From assembly GCA_038087015.1 (NCBI GenBank), contig JASBNA010000022.1:543085-607084 (forward strand): a stretch of 64,000 nucleotides of DNA, in the 5' to 3' direction. Position 1 is the first letter of the stretch. The number at the start of each line of letters is the position of its first letter. The translations under genes were made by a program, and so were the position numbers. The notes beneath the pieces were generated by a model that saw only the letters and a list, made by a program, of their open reading frames with translations, was not told the origin of the DNA and did not search any database. This DNA is from Cerrena zonata. Taxonomy: Eukaryota > Basidiomycota > Agaricomycetes > Polyporales > Cerrenaceae. Positions 52,819 to 63,900 of this stretch are shown piece by piece.

Positions 52819-55194
52819 ATGGCCAGCAATGACGCGTCTGGTTCCCAGGTAAGTCACACAATTTCCTTCCAACACGTGTTTATTCTGATGGATCCCAACA
52901 TCGATTGGAAGTCCGCAGCGCCTGAGGGTGCTTCCAATGTGAGTTACACATTTAGACTTTAAGCTTCAAGTTTCCCATACTGACATCTTTCACATAGCTT
53001 ACCTCCCCTCTAGTCAAGACTGGTGTACGTGTCTCTCTTTGCTGACTGGTGACAACTGGCGTGTCTCACGCCCGTTGCTGCCATGTCAAGCTTCTAGGGA
53101 TCCTTGCTGATCCCTTGACTTAGCCTCCTCGTAGTTTCAAAGGTACCGGTCCTCCCAAGGTCACTGGTCCTCCCAAGGGTACTGGCCCTCCCAAGAGGAC
53201 TCCTTCTGGCCCTGCTGTAAGTATAACTCGTATCTTCTCCTTGCTAACTACGTACCTATATTTATCTTGTAGACTAATGTATCCGACAATCTCGCCAAAG
53301 TTATTTCTCAAGTTCACGATGGCGTTCGCGTACTTAGGGTCAGTTTTTGATCTATATTGAATGTTTTATGTATTTATTATCTACTTAGACTGCTGAAAAG
53401 AGAAAGGCGGGCGATCCCAGCCAAGGACGTGAACAGGAGAAGAGGCAGCGCGTTGAGCCATCTTCACGCGAGATCAGACGTCCTCAATGCCCTCCTGTGG
53501 TTCTATTAACTTCACGTCACAGACACTCTGCTCACCCTGCTCCTCCTTCATCGCCTAGTGCACGTCCGGCACCTCCGACTACCACAAACCCAACACCAGA
53601 CGCAGCTCCTTCTGGTTCAGGACGTGCCCAGGAGCCCACTGACTTTCAACGCGGGCTTGCAGCATACAAAGGAAGTGTCTCAAGTGCTATTAAGCATGAT
53701 CGCCTACCTCAGGAGCTGCAAGATAAGATTGCGGATGTCGTGTCCAGTAGATCACTCAACTTCAAGAAGCCTCGCATTAATGTATGTAACTTAGTTATTT
53801 AACATATTTCTTAATATACTGAAATATATGATATATGATTTCTAGGATGTAAAAAAGCTAGAAGAAAGGGCTCAGTTTCACAAGGACACGCTCAAAGGGC
53901 TCCAGGAAGGGAAGTCGGGTAAAGAGCTTCATCTGGCACCCAAGAAAAACAGGAATCGGGAGCCCAAGGAGCTGCTTGCTGCCAAACAAGCCATTGATCA
54001 AGGCAAGAATATGATCACGTATGCGAAGGCTCCTGAGGAGGCGGGGGAGGGGTGGCGGGTTCCATGTGGCGCCAGCATCTCTAGCTGTGTTCGAGGTATG
54101 TCAATTTGCTCATCGACATCTCCTAGCATTATATTAATATTTATTTAGGCGGGTATGTAAAGGCGGGTGAGCTGGTATTGGTGAGGGAGAAGTCTGGCAA
54201 TGCATTGCCTGGGGTATGTGCTATCTGGCCCTATCATTACACCTTCTAATGTATCCCTGTCACTGTAGAGTAGCACTCAGCGTCGCCAGTGGTCGGGAGG
54301 TCAAATCCTGACTCACTGGGATTGTACTACAATGAACCAGCGAGTTCGCATGCGCAAGGGTAATCGCCGTGCCTTTGACAGCACCACAGTCGCTCTGGCC
54401 AAGGACGCTCAGCATCTGAAGGGTGCCCTCCTCAATGACATCAAGTCTGCCAAGTTTACTGAGACCACGCGCCTTCACGTCGTCAAGAAAGGCAGTGTGG
54501 AATTGAAGAATATGATTGCTGAACATGCGATGCTCAAGAACCAGAGGAAGGAGCGCAGGCAGGCGGTCAAGAGAAAGGCGCGTGAAGAAAGAACTCGGTC
54601 AAGCAAGGCTCGGTTGGAAGGCAAGTCAATTACCTGAATATTCAATATAGCATTTACAAGACGTGTTTTGTCTATTACAGCATGGCGAACAGAGAAGAGG
54701 AGGGAACTCCGCAAGAAAAAAATTGAGGACCGCAGCGATGAGGATGAAGAAGACGACTCGATCTCCTCTGAGGAGGATCTTGTTCCCACTCAGCGCGAGC
54801 ACAGGAAAGAGGCAGAGAAAGAGGACGATCTGGATGAATGCATTAAAATACTCACCAGTAATTCTCTTAAGGAACATGAAGATACCATGGATGTCGACAA
54901 GGAGCGCGAGTTGCCTGATGATCATATGGAGATCAACAAGGGAGTGGCATCTCCAAATCCAGCTGGTACAAATAACATGGAGGTCCAGCCTCAGGCCTCT
55001 TCATCAGGTATGCAGGCAACTGCACCAGGTATGTATTCATAGTCTAACTTGCTTTATTTTTCTCAGTCTGACTTGTATTTTATTTAGCTGCTTCTGTAAA
55101 TTCGGGTACCAATCAAAGTTCTCTTGCCGCCTTTGTCCAGCAGACTTTGGACAATATGAATGTGGAGTCTGAACAGGCAGCTGCCACAAACTAA
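52819..55194 (+). CDS. Charged, probably nuclear protein of the large element; multi-exon
   Basis: Starts MASNDASGSQ at 52819 behind a CT-rich leader (TCTCTCTCTC). Short exons follow, with clear GTAAGT and GTATGT donors. The recognisable body reads RPAPPTTTNPTPDAAPSGSG, DRLPQELQDKIADVVSSRSL, EGWRVPCGASISSCVRGYVK (the only globular-looking part), RQWSGGQILTHWDCTTMNQR, a long basic helix (QRKERRQAVKRKAREERTRS), then an acidic stretch (RSDEDEEDDSISSEEDLVPT) and a Gln/Asn-rich end stopping at TAA 55192-55194. No known domain. Charge pattern suggests nucleic-acid or chromatin association. Exact exon ends in the first 600 bp are not fixed. It is co-oriented with the dioxygenase, 445 bp downstream. 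Confidence 0.65.
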
Positions 55195-55510
55195 ATATCT
55201 CAACATGGATACATTTCTTGCTCTGTAAAGTTACATTTTATCTTGCTTTACTGTATATTTGTGGTCGTGAACTTGGGATGGATTATATTTAGTTTAATTT
55301 ATGCTAGTTTATCTTGGAAATTTGACCTTCTTATGTTACACACTTGTATCCAGAATATTGTAGATAGTTTTCTAGTTTGACAGCGCAATCTAATACCTGT
55401 GGTTCCCTCTAATTTATTGCGTGAATAAGTGGGAAAACAACTCTGTAAATAATTATGGAAAAGCACTGGCGGTGGGAATTACCGGTGGAAATTACCGGTG
55501 AGGCAAGATA

Positions 55511-56222
55511 ATCAGAGGAAAGATAAGGAGAGGAAGGCAGATGTGTCTTATCTTATCTAAGAAAGGGTATATGGGGCAGGTACCACTGAAATATAGCAAG
55601 TGTGCATAGCTCAGTTGGTTGAACGCGTTAATTCGTGCATGGAGGCGTGGCAGAGCCCTAGGTTCAAGCCGCGCCAGTGTCTATCGTTACTCCGGTAATT
55701 AGGGCACCGCCTTCTAGCTCATGTGACTTCTCTCCCATCATCTCTCTTCATTCTAATAACTCTCCTCATTTTATCTTTTTTTTTGACACCGCTACAGATG
55801 TTGTACTCACTGTTTTCCTAAAATGGTAACTTTTCTCTCTTATTTTCTTTTCTCTCTCTTCAACCTGTGTATCTACTGTTACCTCACTACTTTTCTCATT
55901 GTAGAATGTCTGTACTGTCTCCAACTCTTCCATTCAATCAAAATATCAAACATACTCACTGTTTCAATTTTACTTTTTCTGCACCAAAGCAAGTTCTCTG
56001 TATATTTCTCACTGTGACTACTTGTTTATGAGTGTTGTATACCTTGTATCTTCTCATTGGTTTGTCATTTCTCTGTCAATGTCACTCATCAATGTCAAAA
56101 TAACAAGTTTCAGTTGTCTGTATTTTTTTCTCAAATCTTCAATCTTCAATTTGACCATTACAATGGCTTCAACTGTTCTAATATTTCCTCAACCAAGTGA
56201 ACTTTGTAAAATATATACTGCA
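55511..56222 (-). repeat. Right terminal inverted repeat of the ~12.4-kb element
   Basis: Reverse complement of 43785-44499 with a few per cent difference and two or three small length changes. The inner limit is ATCAGAGGAAAG at 55511. The outer limit is near ACTGCAG at 56222, beyond which the flanks differ. Confidence 0.9.
55599..55682 (+). other. tRNA-like sequence in the right TIR
   Basis: Same sequence as at 44330-44412: box A TAGCTCAGTTGG and box B-like GGTTCAAGCCG. It points outward toward the TIR end. A working Pol III promoter here would transcribe out through the TIR. Confidence 0.5.
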
Positions 56223-56652
56223 GTCTATTTCTGCTGCCAGAAATACTAACTTTATCTAATTTTTTAATTTTCTTTTGTACTATTTACAACTAGAACAGGC
56301 TTCAAAAATCTGTAATATTTAATATTTCTACAGTGTCTCAACTAAACTTATTCAAATATTTTCTTACTTTATTGCATTGACCAATCTAGAACTATACTAT
56401 GGCATCTAAAATTATCTAATCTAACTCAGTTTTATATTAGACCTGTAAAATCAAAGTCAAAATAGATAATACATAGAATGTTACATTTTTAGTAATGCTT
56501 GATACCATCTGAGTTTTAATCTATAATCTCAGTTACAATTTAGCTCTGATATATAAGAGTGAATTTACCACGCATCTAAACTTAAACCTGAACCATCATC
56601 ATCTCCTCGAAGCTAGATTTTTTCCAGCCTTTTTTTTTACAAACAATCCCAA
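56223..56652. other. AT-rich upstream region of the helicase gene
   Basis: About 430 bp of AT-rich sequence immediately outside the right TIR with no frame. It probably contains the helicase gene promoter. Confidence 0.4.
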
Positions 56653-59600
56653 ATGTCTTCTACTGCTAACACAAATATGTACTTTTGTGATAAATGTTCT
56701 TATTCTCACAACAGTCCAAAGACACTTGCTGCTCACAAAAGTGACTATCACAGTATATATGTCACCTATGTCAACTACAAGTGTAAGTTTTTTCTTATCT
56801 ATGATTGATATCTCTTGTTCATTCTTATTTTAGCTGAAATGAAAAAGTTGACTCGCCAAAGTGATGGCACTTATGTCTGTCCCTATGGATGCGAAGTTGT
56901 TCTTAAAAGCAACAAGCGTGTCCCTGGACATATTAAAAAGCATCATGATGCTATGGATAAGAAACTAGAATCTTTCTATACTTCTAGTAAGTTTTGCTTA
57001 ATATTATCTATTGAAATTAATCTAAGTTTCTCATTGTTGTATCAGATCAAAGCCAAGGAAGAACCTCACCTGCTCAATCTTCTTCTGGTGATGCCTTACA
57101 GTATATGCTACCAGATCCTACTCCCTGCCCTCCTCCTGGTGGCAGATATGGTGCAGATATTGCTAGTGCTGTTGCTGAAGATGATCAACGCATCATTACT
57201 TCACACTATGATCCCTTATTATCTCCTGAGGGTGTTTCAAACCCACCTCCTAACTCTGCTATGCGTCAACCTCATCGAGTGCAGGCAGAGCCAGATCACT
57301 TGGATGGTTATGGTGATTATGAGCAGTATCTCAGGCCTTACCTGGATGCCGATGGATCTTCCATTGTCATTCAAAGTATGTCACTTGATGATATTGACTG
57401 CTGCGTACACCGCGATCTCAGAATCATCATCTGCAGATCTTGCAATACCGCTGTGGAGCCGCAATCCCTTAAAACCCATCTGCACAAGCATAACATCAGA
57501 CCCGATTCCTGCGATCAGCTCATTTCCATGATTTGTCGCTACTACAATCTTTGTACTGGCACCAACATTAACCCTCCGATGAACAAGCAACCTGTTCCAT
57601 ACATCGATATTCTCTCTGGACTCAAGTGCACTATATGTCACTATGTATGCATTGAGAAGACAACTATGGAGAAGCATATCTACGAGAAACACCCTCAGGC
57701 TCCGCGGCCTATTGTAAATTGCATGCAGGCTGCATTTTGCCAGTCTCTCTTTATGGTGCCGAAGAGATATTTCGAGGTCAACGCTCCAGCTCCCCAAGAG
57801 AAAAATGCATTCACCGAGTATTTGCAACACAACCTTCGACCACTTATCACCACTACCACTATTCCTGTATTGCAACCTAATGATGTTCCCCCCTTAATGG
57901 ACTTCACTATGTGGCATATACATCTTACCAATTGGCGCTTAAGTGCAAGGTCTCGCAAGGAGCTTTTACAAGATGCTGAAATACCCACTGCAAAGACACC
58001 TATTCTTTGTGGGGTTCAGTCTATTGTATTGGCCTATTACAAGAGGGTTCGAGATCTCATTCGTCCTTGTGAACATGGTATCCGACGAATGTTACTGCAA
58101 TATCCACTGTAAGTCAGTTTCAATTATATTTATAGATAATATACTAAGTGTATTTGCTCTATAGTGATCCCAATACCTCCACAGGCTTTTCTGTTCTAGA
58201 GAACAATACTTCACTTACAAAATATGCCACAGTTGTCACCAAGTTCATTGCTTTTGCTCTCCGTACAGTCAAAGGAGTAGCAAAGTCAGACTACTCTTTA
58301 CCTCTGTCAGACATTGCAAAGAGTAAAGCTCTTGAGCTATATGCAATTATGGAGAGAAACGAGAAGGAGATATCAGCTGTAGATGCTTTACATCAATTTC
58401 TGTTAGCATCAGTGGCAACTCCAAACCCAGAGGCATGTTCTGATAGGTGGAAATGTCCTTTAACTTGCTGGATAGCAATATGGGCATTGCGAGAGGATGG
58501 AGGATTCCGTGGACCAGACGACTACTCCCAAGTTATTGCTAAATGGCAATATAGCTTGCGCTGTATCTACTTCTATGAAGCTTATCAGCGACGTGATAAT
58601 TACAGCGATCAAAAGCTTTTTGGGTAAGTTTCTTTCTCTTTTTTTATTCTCTTATGTTTCTGACATATGTACAGAGCAGTGAAAGCTCATGCACAGAGAT
58701 ATCTCTCTGATGATAACTTTGGCCCTTTCATTATGCTGAAACATCACATGGCATATGTGTCAAGTCTGCTTATTCGATCTCCAGCAGCACCGACTATTGT
58801 TTGGTCTCCTGACCGAAAGTCTTTGACGTATCAAGAAAGCACTCTTCATCTATCTGATCTGCGCAGTGGTTTAGCTAAACTACTTGGGGAGATTGAAAAG
58901 AGCATCCATGAGCTCACAGGGGGTCTCCATGCAGAGGTACCATCAGATTTTTCTGATAACTTTGCTCTCAAAAACCGCCAGCATTCATTCCTCAATCAAG
59001 AATCGCTTTCTCAGCAACACCACCCTGTTCTCGAACACCTTATGAATCCCCAGAACAAAAACTCGGTTGCAGATCTTGATGTCAATGGAAAGCTTCACTG
59101 GAAGTTAGGAAATTGTCAAACTGTATTGCGCAAACTGTCAGCTATCAACCGATTGCTGTCAGTTGCTGCTTACATGATTCCTAGCCAGGCGCCGCGTGGG
59201 GAGGAATACATTGAAACTCGCATTCGCAATGCAGACCTTCTGCGAAATGTCTTTTATAGTTATGGTCTCTGGTTTGTTAACCAGCGACTTAAAACTACCA
59301 AGATCAAGGATGCACTCGACTTTATTCCCATGCTTTGCCCTCACCGCCTTGAGAAAATTCTTTTGGATTATCTCATTTTGCTCCGACCTATTGAAAGCCT
59401 GCTTGCAGAACAAGGCACATGCAATATGCAGCTTGCTACTCTATATGAGGAGTATTTCTTTGTTGCTTATAATCAACATACCACTGCGGATGCCTTTGGG
59501 AGAGCTTTGGAGGAGATAAGCGAGAACTATTTTGGCTGCCGTCTGACCCGTCGTTCATGGCGTCACATGTGTATTGCTTTGAAGCGGGAATACCTCCCTT

Positions 59601-61897
59601 CCATCTATCAGCAGTATATTATCGATGAAGTTGGAGATTTGGCTTCTGGTCATGGGTCTCAGGAAGCTATTCGAACGTACGCGCGGGTTTTTGGAGAATT
59701 GGCCTTTCTTACTAGTGATCGGATGCGAGAGTTTCGCAAGTTTTGTGAGCTATGGCATGATTTGCTTGGTCTAGGACAGGGCCCTCTTCCTGCAGCACAA
59801 TCCCTTCTCAAAGAGCGCCGATGGAGTGGTCAAGGAAGTGGTTACTCAGGCAGTGGAAGTATGCCTCTACAGAGCTTTTTGGATGATCTTCAGAGTAGTA
59901 TTGGGATTGTTATTCAAGACAGTCTTCAAACTATCTGTAAAGAACATTTCAACAAGGTTGACTCTACCATTCAGAATGCTATAGCTAATGGCATTTTGGA
60001 GATTCAAGCTAATCTTGGAGCTAGAACTCTTAATTCTAATGCTCAAGCTCCCAATCCTCATCAACCTTCTTCGCTACCTCTTTCCTATCCCACCCCAGCC
60101 CAACGACCTCCTCCTCTAGATCGGTCTCTACCTTGTCGGCCTGATTCACCAGCATCGCAGGACTATTGGGCTGATACTATACCTGATTCAGTTTTCACAA
60201 CTCCTGCATCAGATAATCAGAACACAGCTATTGATTATTTTGTGCCCCCTGCTCAGCATGAAACTGCACCTATTCAACGCCCACTTACATCTTCACACAC
60301 GGCACTCACTCTTCTTCGCCGAGCTCTCAAAGACCCTAATGCTATTTTTCGATCTGACATTCAAGAGCTCATGTGTCGGCATGCATTAGATCGCTATGAA
60401 AACATCGTAGTTGTTCTGCCTACTGGAGGTGGCAAAAGTATGCTGTGGGATGTTCCTGTTCAAAGTGATGGGGAGAAGAATATGACTACCATTGTCCTTG
60501 CTCCCTATATCTCTCTACTCTATGATCAAGCACGGCGCTCGGAGGAGAAAGGAATCAAGCATGCTATTTGGAAGCAAAAGGGAAAAAATCGAGAAGAACA
60601 ATATCAGCTCATGTTTGGATCTTATGAGAATATAGGCTCAACTGCCTTCCGGTCGTATGTGATACTTTATTTTTTTATCAGAAAGCTAAAACTAACTCTA
60701 GATTTTTATTTTAGATATTTGCACCAAGATGAATCAGTCATTTCGCGAGTTGTTTTGGATGAGGCCCATACGATATTGACCGAAATCTCATTTCGCTCTA
60801 ACTTCAAAAAGGCTAATATGTGGCAGCAATACACATTTCCCAAAATCTATGCAACTGGTACTCTTGCACCTCGGTCTGTGCCTGCCTTTCTTCAAGCAGC
60901 AGATCTTGCCCCAGATACTCTTATTCTACGCAGCCCCACTGTCCGTTGCGAACTTGCCTATCGAGTTGTATCTGTGAAAGCCAACTTGGAGCTGATACGC
61001 ATCATCCCTCATGTAGCCAAAGGAATTACCAAGACAATCTTCAAGTCTAATTCACGTGGCATTATTTTCTGCTGCTCCAAAGATGATGCAGAGAAGATGG
61101 GGAGTACACTAGGCTGTTTGATTTATCATGCAAGCTTAGGTGAAACAGAGCGGACAGAGGTGCAGAAGAAATGGAGAGAAGGAAAATACACAAGTCATCG
61201 ATGGATTGCGGCGACCTCTGCATTTTGCCATGGTATTGATCAACCTTATGTGGATGCCATTCTATTTGCTGGTCGATTCCATGACTTTGTCAAGTTTGCT
61301 CAAGGAGGGGCTAGAGGTGGTCGAAAGGATAAGCGTCGATGTGAAGTTATCATGTTCACCACCCTACAAAAAGCTTCTGTTCATCCACCTGATCATGGTC
61401 TTGCGGCGGAGCTTAATGCATGGGTGGATGCAAAGAACACATGTCGGCGCATTGGGTTATCTCTTGCATTTGATGGTGTATCCATCTGCTGTCGAGAGGT
61501 TGAAGGTGCTGAGCTTTGCGATGTCTGTGACAAATCTGAAGACCGACCGATCAAGCAAGTGATTGACTATGCCTCCAAGGTCAAGAACGAGTCTCCGAAG
61601 CTTGATAGAGGAGAGATGGTTGAAGATGAATATGATGTATTCAACTCTGAACCATTGCCATCGGATATGTTGCAGAAATTTGAAGAAATTGATAACAAGA
61701 GCTATCGAGCACCGAAGCGGCCATCTACTACCGATAATTTGCCTCCTGCAAAGCGACGTGCGATTGATAACTCGTCATTACCTCCTTCATCATCGCCAGT
61801 TGCATCGAGCAGCTTCTCTCAGGGCCGCAAGACTACTCATCTTCCTCCATCTCGTACTCCTGGTCATTCTTCTCGTCAAGCAAGTTCTCAAACTTGA
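56653..61897 (+). CDS. Zinc-finger/OrsD domain-RecQ helicase fusion (telomere-linked-helicase type)
   Basis: A large multi-exon gene, about 1,650 residues. Two N-terminal C2H2-like fingers: YFCDKCSYSHNSPKTLAAHK..H and YVCPYGCEVVLKSNKRVPGH..HH. Then an OrsD-type (DUF3505) region: RDLRIIICRSCNTAVEPQSL with a paired C..C/H..H, and LKCTICHYVCIEKTTMEKHI..H. A long helical middle follows, with a low-complexity Pro/Ser linker near 60050-60300. The helicase has motif I VVVLPTGGGKSMLWDVP, motif II VVLDEAHTI (DEAH), ATGTLAPRS (motif III), and C-terminal lobe FCCSKDDAEKMGSTLGCL then ATSAFCHGIDQP and QGGARGGRKDKRRCE (motif VI). The last intron (60657-60715) falls inside the helicase. The Pro/Ser-rich tail ends at TGA 61897. 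RecQ-like helicases of this sort are frequent at fungal subtelomeres. ATPase motifs look intact. Confidence 0.85.
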
Positions 61898-62458
61898 ATA
61901 CTAGCAAAAGTCAAGGAAATCGATCACAGAGAACTCGACAGTCATCGGAGCTGATCATATGTGACACCACCTGTGAATGATATGCCAGTACAACAAACCC
62001 CCAAGGTGGATCTTCGAATAACCAGCTTCGGGAGATCAGGTTATGAGTGTTGTTCTTTCTCTCCCAGGGAGATCCTAGGGAGACCCTAGGGTTGGGCGCC
62101 TAGTGGGTAGGGCAGGGCGTGGAAGGGGCAAGGCGGGGTGGTAGAAAGTAGGTGGTTCAAAGGGTGTAAAAAATAGTGTGCTTTGACGGACAGTGTGTAA
62201 GAATAGTATGCGTCTTGGACGAACATTGTGAAGGGGGAAATAAGTGGTACGAAGGGCGGAAGAGGTGCAGGTGCAAAGTGTGCTGTAGACAATGTGCGTG
62301 TACAGAGGTATGTTAAACAGTATATGGCATGTGAAAATGGCACGTGAAAAAGATACCTCTTCAGGAAAAGAGAGCGTTGTACGGAAGTGCGCAAGTATGC
62401 GTCCTAGACGCACACTTGCAGCATAGGCTTACAGAGAGGAACAGATTGTGTTGTAGGG
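61898..62458. other. Non-coding region 3' of the helicase gene
   Basis: No convincing frame. Contains the first members of the TGCGTCC/GGACGCA palindrome family (62208 and 62398) and a palindromic CTCCCAGGGAGATCCTAGG near 62061. Confidence 0.45.
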
Positions 62459-62744
62459 AAGTGTGCAGGTGTGCGTCCAAGACGCATGCCGGCAGCATGT
62501 GCTTACATTGCATCACAACCGAACCATTTTGCCGCAGGTGTGAGCATTCGAGGGAGCTTGTGACCTGACCATACATCTTCTCCCAGTCCCAAAACATTGC
62601 ACGAACGTGCAAAGTTTGGGGAGAAGATGTATGGCCAGGTCACAAGCTCCCTCGAATGCTCACACCTGCGGCAAAATGGTTCGGTTGTGATGCAACGTGC
62701 ACATTGGTAGCGGGCGTGTGTCTTAGACGCACACCTGCACACTT
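62459..62744. repeat. 286-bp foldback (long inverted repeat with 34-nt loop)
   Basis: Inner arms 62508-62584 and 62619-62695 are complementary over 77 bp with one mismatch (TGACCTGACC against TGACCTGGCC). Outer arms from 62459 and to 62744 are also complementary with several mismatches (CAGGTGTGCGTCCAAGAC against CAGGTGTGCGTCTAAGAC). The loop contains its own hairpin TTGCACG-AA-CGTGCAA (62597-62612). Confidence 0.95.
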
Positions 62745-62754
62745 ACTCGATATC

Positions 62755-62777
62755 TTAGGGTTAGGGCTAGCTTAGGG
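62755..62777 (+). repeat. Short telomere-type TTAGGG string
   Basis: TTAGGG-TTAGGG-ctagc-TTAGGG, immediately after the foldback. Confidence 0.7.
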
Positions 62778-63193
62778 TGACTATGGGGGGGGGATGCGTC
62801 CTGGACGCACGGGTGGTGATACATGTTGACTAGAAGTGATGGACTGAAATATGGCTTAGTTTGGAAGTAGAGACGCTTACTATCATGAGGGGCGTGCGCC
62901 GGTGTGCGTCCAGGACGCATGTCTAAGAGACTTCTACGGCATTTGACATGCGGATCACTGTGAAGATGGCTAAGACTGCTTAGTACGGGATTAGCTGATG
63001 GCACGGCGATTCAAGCGATGGCTAGGTGGGTCTATTAGGGTTCTAATTGGTTATGATTGATGTCAGGCCCGCCTCTAAGATTATAAGCGAGTGATCGGAG
63101 CGGGAAGAAATTCGCTCATAAAGCAGAGACAATGCGGGGAAGGGCAGATCTCTCCTTCTCTCAACTCTCATCACTTAACAACAGCAACAGCAG

Positions 63194-63226
<33 letters not shown>

Positions 63227-63227
63227 A
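62778..63227. other. Upstream region of the last gene
   Basis: No frame of interest until 63228. A CAA/CAG-rich tract (63178-63227) lies directly before the ATG and would form an unstructured leader. Confidence 0.45.
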
Positions 63228-63900
63228 ATGCCTTCTCCTCCTATCGCCGTCGCTTTTCTGATGTTCACCGCAGATATGCGCCGCATCGTGGGCATTGAGG
63301 ATGCGCCTTGGTGCTGGCCTACGTGGCAGAGCCGTGTGAAGTCCCTAACGGCGCCTTGGGTAGAACCAGCTGAAGGCGCGACTCACATTTTTGGCTGGAC
63401 TCAGAATCAGATTCGTGATGCCAAGGCGTATGTGGACGAGTTCTGCAAAAACCGGTGAGCAACGTCTTACGTTTGCGCGCACGAAGGGGGACGACTATCA
63501 CGAGGCGAGAGACCTCCTTCAAAGGTCATTGGTCAAGGCGTGGGACGAGACGTGGGGACTGCCTCATTTGATCCGGACAACTTTGATGGCGATGGGGAAG
63601 GGCCGGACAGCCCTCTTGTCTGAGCATGGAGATCGACAAGTAAGTGTCGAAACAAGGTCAATGTACAGGTGAGGCGCTGATAGCTTGTATGTAGCTGCCT
63701 CCGATCGAAATGGCCGATTTGATGGCGGTCAAAGAGCACATCGCCTTTGAGCTCTTCGGGGCTGAGGGTATGAAGAAGAATTCTCGCAACAAACGATAAT
63801 CCAGGTCCTGGAGCTTATGAATAATTGGTTCTATCAGATCTGGCGTGGAATTACGATGAAGGTCAAGCGGGACCGGGCTGCCATGGAAAAGCTGGAGTAG
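63228..63900 (+). CDS. Hypothetical gene near the right window edge; possibly incomplete
   Basis: The preferred start is ATG 63228 (MPSPPIAVAFLMFTADMRRI); an in-frame ATG at 63132 would add a poly-Asn leader from the CAA tract. The first exon ends at AAAACCG before GTGAGC (63456). With an acceptor at GGCGAG (about 63508) the frame continues DLLQRSLVKAWDETWGLPHL and IRTTLMAMGKGRTALLSEHG to GDRQ, then a GTAAGT...GTAG intron (about 63641-63693) and LPPIEMADLMAVKEHIAFEL. The frame is lost after ELFGAEG near 63770, where GTATGA may open another intron. No domain is recognised. The 3' end may lie outside the window. Confidence 0.5.

Larger units (their letters stand above)
43785..56222. mobile_element. 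Large inverted-repeat element carrying a 2OG-Fe(II) dioxygenase gene; transposase not recognised
   Basis: The ~715-bp arms at 43785-44499 and 55511-56222 face each other and enclose about 11 kb with three genes: an 876-aa protein on minus, a 394-aa dioxygenase on plus and a charged protein on plus. A repeat-rich central region lies between the divergent genes. The arrangement (long near-identical TIRs, multi-gene cargo, divergent central promoter region) is that of a large DNA transposon. I see no known transposase signature (RNase H-type DDE with zinc fingers, HUH, tyrosine recombinase), so any enzyme would have to be the 876-aa protein or another unrecognised gene. Target-site duplications were not identified. 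In fungi, TET/JBP-type dioxygenase genes are known to travel with KDZ DNA transposons, so a mobile dioxygenase has precedent. Confidence 0.7.
62208..62922. repeat. Dispersed 15-bp palindrome family TGCGTCC(N)GGACGCA, six copies
   Basis: Copies: 62208 (TGCGTCTTGGACGAA), 62398 (TGCGTCCTAGACGCA), 62472 (TGCGTCCAAGACGCA), 62718 (TGTGTCTTAGACGCA), 62795 (TGCGTCCTGGACGCA) and 62906 (TGCGTCCAGGACGCA). Flanks GTG before and CACTTGC/CATGCC after recur in part. Spacing is irregular, 75-245 bp. Two copies sit symmetrically in the foldback arms. Confidence 0.8.

Noticed and set aside
43785..56222. Interpretation as a Helitron or Maverick
   Set aside because: Long TIRs exclude a Helitron. There is no protein-primed polymerase, packaging ATPase, capsid or retroviral integrase as needed for a Maverick.
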